A stretch of DNA of 64,000 nucleotides from Bradyrhizobium sp. CIAT3101 (GTDB lineage Bacteria; Pseudomonadota; Alphaproteobacteria; Rhizobiales; Xanthobacteraceae), in contig NZ_CP121634.1 in assembly GCF_029714945.1 (NCBI RefSeq), forward strand, positions 2,191,001-2,255,000, written 5' to 3'. Shown here piece after piece: positions 60,843-64,000 of this stretch. Numbering within the stretch: the stretch's first letter is position 1; each line of letters opens with the position of its first letter. The notes beneath the pieces were generated by a model. That model had not been told where the DNA came from and ran no database searches. It worked only from the letters and a program-made list of their open reading frames with translations. The position numbers were made by a program, and so were the translations under genes.

Positions 60843-62132
60843 ATGACACCTCTCATCGTTCTCGCTTTGCTGTTCGGCCTGCTCGCGCTCGGCACGCCCG
60901 TCGGTTTCGCCATGGCCTTTTCCGGTTCGGTCGGCCTCGTGATGGTCGGCGGCTTTCCGACCTTGTTCGGCATCCTGGAGACCGCGCCGCTCTCGACCGT
61001 GTCCTCCTACGAGCTGATCACCATTCCGATGTTCCTGTTGATGGCGGATCTCGTGCTGTTGTCCGGCGTCGCGGACGATCTGTTCAAGACAGCCTCGGCC
61101 TGGGTCGGCCGTGTTCCCGGTGGGCTCGGCATGGCGACCGCGCTGGCCGGCGCAGGCTTCGGTGCGATCTGCGGCACTTCGACGGCGTCCGCTGCGACGC
61201 TGTCCTCGACCAGCCTGCCGGCGATGATCCGCCAGGGCTATGAGCCGAAGATGGCCGCGGGCGTGGTCGCGATCTCGGGCACGCTGTCGATGCTGCTGCC
61301 CACCAGCGTTGCGCTCGTCATCTTCGGCCTGCTGGCCGAAGTGAATATCGGCAAGCTGCTGATCTCCGGCATCATCCCAGCGATCCTCGTCACCATCACC
61401 ATTATGGCCACGATCTATTTCCTGGTCTGGCAGGATCCCTCGCGGGCGCCGGCTGCAAAGTCAGTGCCGTGGCGGGAAAAGTTTGCGCTGCTGTGGCAGG
61501 TCTCGCCGATGGTGGTGCTGTTCTCGATCGTCACAGGCACGATCTATCTCGGTGTCGCGACGCCGACGGAGGCCTCGGCCTTCGGCGCGTTCGGTGCCTT
61601 CCTGCTCGCGATCGTCAAGGGCAAGATCACCCCGACCTCGCTCTACAAGACCCTGCTGCGCGCCTGCCACGGCACCTGCATGATCATCATGATCCTCGTT
61701 GGTGCCTCGATCTTCGGCTACTTCTTCACGCTCACCCATGTGACCCAGGATCTCGTCGCCTGGATCGGCAGCTTGCCGACCTCGCGCTGGGTGATCATCA
61801 CGCTGATCCTGTGCGGCTATATCGTGCTCGGCTCGTTCATGGACCAGATCGCGATCCTGGTGCTGACCGTGCCGATCGTGTTGCCGCTGATCAAGACGCT
61901 CGGCTTCGATCCGATCTGGTTCGGCGTCATCAAGATCGTCACCGCCGAGGTCGGCATGATCACGCCGCCGGTCGGGCTGAACTGCTTCATCGTCGCCCGC
62001 TACGCCAAACGGCCGGTGGCGGAGGTGTTTCACGGCACCTTCCCGCACTTCATCGCCCACCTGATCGCGATCGCGATTTTGGTGGCGTTCCCGTCTATCA
62101 TTCTCTGGCTGCCCTCGCAGATGGGGCGCTAG
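60843..62132 (+). CDS. TRAP transporter large permease (DctM)
   Basis: A 429-residue inner-membrane permease with about 12 hydrophobic spans. Family signatures include GTPVGFAMAFSG near the start, FGAICGTSTASAATLSS and the C-terminal EVGMITPPVGLNCFI, where the substrate/Na+ sites lie. It mediates Na+-driven uptake of the substrate delivered by DctP. 38 bp separate it from the acyl-CoA dehydrogenase gene. Confidence 0.95.
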   Translation: MTPLIVLALLFGLLALGTPVGFAMAFSGSVGLVMVGGFPTLFGILETAPLSTVSSYELITIPMFLLMADLVLLSGVADDLFKTASAWVGRVPGGLGMATALAGAGFGAICGTSTASAATLSSTSLPAMIRQGYEPKMAAGVVAISGTLSMLLPTSVALVIFGLLAEVNIGKLLISGIIPAILVTITIMATIYFLVWQDPSRAPAAKSVPWREKFALLWQVSPMVVLFSIVTGTIYLGVATPTEASAFGAFGAFLLAIVKGKITPTSLYKTLLRACHGTCMIIMILVGASIFGYFFTLTHVTQDLVAWIGSLPTSRWVIITLILCGYIVLGSFMDQIAILVLTVPIVLPLIKTLGFDPIWFGVIKIVTAEVGMITPPVGLNCFIVARYAKRPVAEVFHGTFPHFIAHLIAIAILVAFPSIILWLPSQMGR

Positions 62133-62170
62133 GATCGGAGCTCGCGGCTCCCAAGAAGGAGATCAAGAAC

Positions 62171-63337
62171 ATGGATTTCGCGCTCACCGATCAGCAGGAA
62201 GCCATTCGCGACGCCATCGCAAAGATCTGCGAGGCCTTTCCCGATGCCTATTGGCTGAAGAAAGACCACGACGGCGGATTCCCGCACGATTTTCACAAGG
62301 CGCTCGCGGATGCCGGCTGGCTCGGCATCTGCGTGCCGGAAGAATATGGCGGTTCAGGGCTCGGCATCACCGAAGCCGCGATCATGATGCGCACGATCGC
62401 GGAGTCCGGTGCCGGCATGTCCGGCGCCTCCGCAGTGCATATCAACGTGTTCGGTCTCAATCCCGTCGTCGTGTTCGGCACCGAGGAGCAGCGCAAACGC
62501 ATGTTGCCACCAATGGTGGAAGGCCGCGAGAAAGCCTGCTTCGCCGTCACCGAGCCCAACACCGGCCTCAACACCACCCAGCTCAAGACCCGCGCGGTCG
62601 CCAAGAACGATCGCTACATCGTCAACGGCCAGAAGGTGTGGATCTCGACCGCGCAGGTCGCGCACAAGATCCTGCTGCTCGCGCGCACCACGCCGTTGGA
62701 GGATGTGCGCTCGCCCACCCATGGTCTCAGCCTGTTCTACACGGACTTCGACCGCAACAGGATCAAGGTCCACGAGATCGAGAAGATGGGCCGCAAGATC
62801 GTCGATTCCAACGAGCTGTTCTTCGAGGATTTCGAGATCCCGATGGAGGATCGCATCGGCGAAGAGGGCAAAGGTTTCCAGTACATCCTCGAGGGCATGA
62901 ACCCCGAGCGCATCCTGATCGCAGCGGAAGCCGTCGGCCTCGGCAAGCTTGCGCTGTCGCGCGCGACGGAATACGCCAAGACGCGCGTCGTCTTCAATCG
63001 TCCGATCGGCAAGAACCAGGGCATTCAGCATCCGCTCGCGGTCAACTGGGTCGAGCTCGAGGCGGCCTGGCTGATGGTGATGCAGGCGGCCTGGCAATAC
63101 GACAAGGGCTTGCCGTGCGGCGCCGGCGCAAATGCCGCCAAATATTTCGCAGGCGAAGCCGGATACCATGCCTGCGAGCAGGCGGTGATGACCCACGGCG
63201 GCTTCGGCTACGCCAAGGAGTTCCACGTCGAGCGTTATTTGCGCGAGGTGCTGATCCCGCGCATCGCGCCGGTCAGCCCGCAGCTTGCGCTCAGTTTTAT
63301 TGCGGAAAAGGTGTTGGGCCTCGCGAAGTCATACTAG
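62171..63337 (+). CDS. Acyl-CoA dehydrogenase
   Basis: A 388-residue flavoenzyme. FAD/substrate segments AVTEPNTGLNTTQL and KVWISTAQVAHKIL are present. The usual C-terminal catalytic Glu (YEGT-type motif) is replaced by IAPVS. A Glu at 246 (NPERILIAAEAVG) matches the alternative base position of isovaleryl-CoA-type dehydrogenases, implying a branched or 2-substituted acyl-CoA. The AAGGAG ribosome-binding site precedes ATG 62171. It is in the TRAP operon, so the imported acid is probably oxidised as a CoA ester. Confidence 0.92.
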   Translation: MDFALTDQQEAIRDAIAKICEAFPDAYWLKKDHDGGFPHDFHKALADAGWLGICVPEEYGGSGLGITEAAIMMRTIAESGAGMSGASAVHINVFGLNPVVVFGTEEQRKRMLPPMVEGREKACFAVTEPNTGLNTTQLKTRAVAKNDRYIVNGQKVWISTAQVAHKILLLARTTPLEDVRSPTHGLSLFYTDFDRNRIKVHEIEKMGRKIVDSNELFFEDFEIPMEDRIGEEGKGFQYILEGMNPERILIAAEAVGLGKLALSRATEYAKTRVVFNRPIGKNQGIQHPLAVNWVELEAAWLMVMQAAWQYDKGLPCGAGANAAKYFAGEAGYHACEQAVMTHGGFGYAKEFHVERYLREVLIPRIAPVSPQLALSFIAEKVLGLAKSY

Positions 63338-63356
63338 GCTGAAGCAGAATTGGGCG

Positions 63357-64000
63357 ATGCCCGAGGACACGGCGCCGATCGACTTCTCCGGCCTGATCCG
63401 CGAGGGCGATCTCGTGGTGTGCGGGCAGGCGACGGCAGAGCCGGTCACCCTGACCGAAGCGCTGATGGCGCAGGCTGGAGAGCTGCCGGCATTCCGGATG
63501 ATGGTCGGGCCGATCTTCTCGGAGACGTTCTCCGCGGCCTGCGCGCCCAACGTGTCATTCCAGAGCTATGGCGTGATCGGGAACGCGCGGCGGCTGGCCA
63601 AGGCTGGGCGGCTCGACGTGATCCCGAGCAGCTACAGCGCCTTCTGCTCCGATTTTTCTGCGCGCCGCCATCGGGCCGATGTCGTCCTGGTGCAGCTTGC
63701 GGAGTCCGGCGGACGGCTGAGCGCCAGCCTCTCCAACGACTATGTCATCAGCGCCGCGCGCGGTGCGCGCCTCGTCATCGCCGAGGTCAATCCGGATGCG
63801 CCGTTTACGTTTGGCGCGGAATGGCCTGAGGACGTGCCGATCCACGTGCGCGTCGTTGCTCGCCGTCCTCCTGTTGAGTTGCCGTCACCGCCTCTGGACG
63901 AGGTCTCCAGGCGTATCGCGGCACATGCCGCGGGCCTTATCGCCGACGGCAGCACGCTTCAATTCGGTGTCGGGCGGATTCCGGACGCGATCCTCTCCTC
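63357..64000 (+). CDS. Acetyl-CoA hydrolase/4-hydroxybutyrate CoA-transferase family (3' partial)
   Basis: The first 214 residues of a class I-type CoA-transferase run off the window end. The frame opens at ATG 63357, 19 bp after the dehydrogenase stop. Family features are FSGLIREGDLVVCGQA near the start, VNPDAPFTFG near residue 148 and IADGSTLQFGVGRIPDAIL at the visible end, which precedes the catalytic-Glu domain not seen here. It would activate an acid with CoA, or recycle CoA from succinyl-CoA, in the TRAP-linked pathway. Confidence 0.85.
   Translation, partial: MPEDTAPIDFSGLIREGDLVVCGQATAEPVTLTEALMAQAGELPAFRMMVGPIFSETFSAACAPNVSFQSYGVIGNARRLAKAGRLDVIPSSYSAFCSDFSARRHRADVVLVQLAESGGRLSASLSNDYVISAARGARLVIAEVNPDAPFTFGAEWPEDVPIHVRVVARRPPVELPSPPLDEVSRRIAAHAAGLIADGSTLQFGVGRIPDAILS

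Overview
High-GC alphaproteobacterial chromosome, most likely Bradyrhizobium or a close relative. The evidence is the strong G/C third-position bias, dense one-directional operons, many uptake systems (ABC, TRAP, a tripartite-tricarboxylate binding protein), and inverted-repeat intergenic elements of a type I associate with that genus. The genus call is inference. No rRNA, tRNA, CRISPR array, integrase, transposase or prophage gene was seen. About 61 protein genes fill the window, and the first and last are cut by its edges.

Layout. (1) 1-5.5 kb: polyamine/opine-type ABC importer with a HAD hydrolase and a DAO-type flavin oxidase. (2) 5.6-12.2 kb: TetR regulator divergent from an MHS-type MFS transporter, two tandem type-B carboxylesterases and a secreted alpha/beta hydrolase. 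(3) 12.3-13.9 kb: a small membrane protein and a DHA1 efflux pump. (4) 14.1-24.4 kb: a polar amino acid ABC importer with an Asp/Glu-racemase-like enzyme, divergent from hydroxyacid dehydrogenase, RidA, aminotransferase, ThDP enzyme, D-amino-acid-dehydrogenase-like protein, a second racemase paralogue and a GntR regulator. This looks like an amino acid (possibly D-amino acid) catabolic locus. (5) 24.7-30.6 kb: a split ThDP decarboxylase and an SDR, facing an operon of branched-chain-type binding protein, flavoprotein and IclR regulator. (6) 30.8-33.7 kb: an MHS transporter and a GH79 (heparanase-like) hydrolase, convergent. (7) 33.9-43.4 kb: an eight-gene operon of polyamine-type ABC importer, three-subunit molybdenum hydroxylase and amidase, fitting uptake and hydroxylation of an N-containing substrate. 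(8) 43.5-55.1 kb: two LysR regulators, a DctA-type symporter, a PdxA paralogue, two PrpD-family enzymes and a fumarylacetoacetase-family enzyme with twin-arginine leaders, an SDR and an alpha/beta hydrolase lacking canonical catalytic residues, and orphan binding proteins. (9) 55.3-64 kb: IclR, CitE-like lyase, MaoC hydratase and CaiB/BaiF CoA-transferase, divergent from a TRAP transporter, an acyl-CoA dehydrogenase and a second CoA-transferase. This matches the logic of C4-C6 dicarboxylate (itaconate/mesaconate-type) breakdown.

Overall the window is a run of substrate-acquisition modules, most with their own regulator next to a divergent promoter. The strongest candidates for something undescribed are the set of apparently Tat-exported dehydratase/hydrolase enzymes (47.9-54.3 kb), the adjacent pair of catalytically altered enzymes (51.8-53.4 kb), the racemase-bracketed amino acid locus (14.1-24.4 kb) and the ABC-molybdoenzyme-amidase operon (33.9-43.4 kb). 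Substrates are inferred from families and context only.
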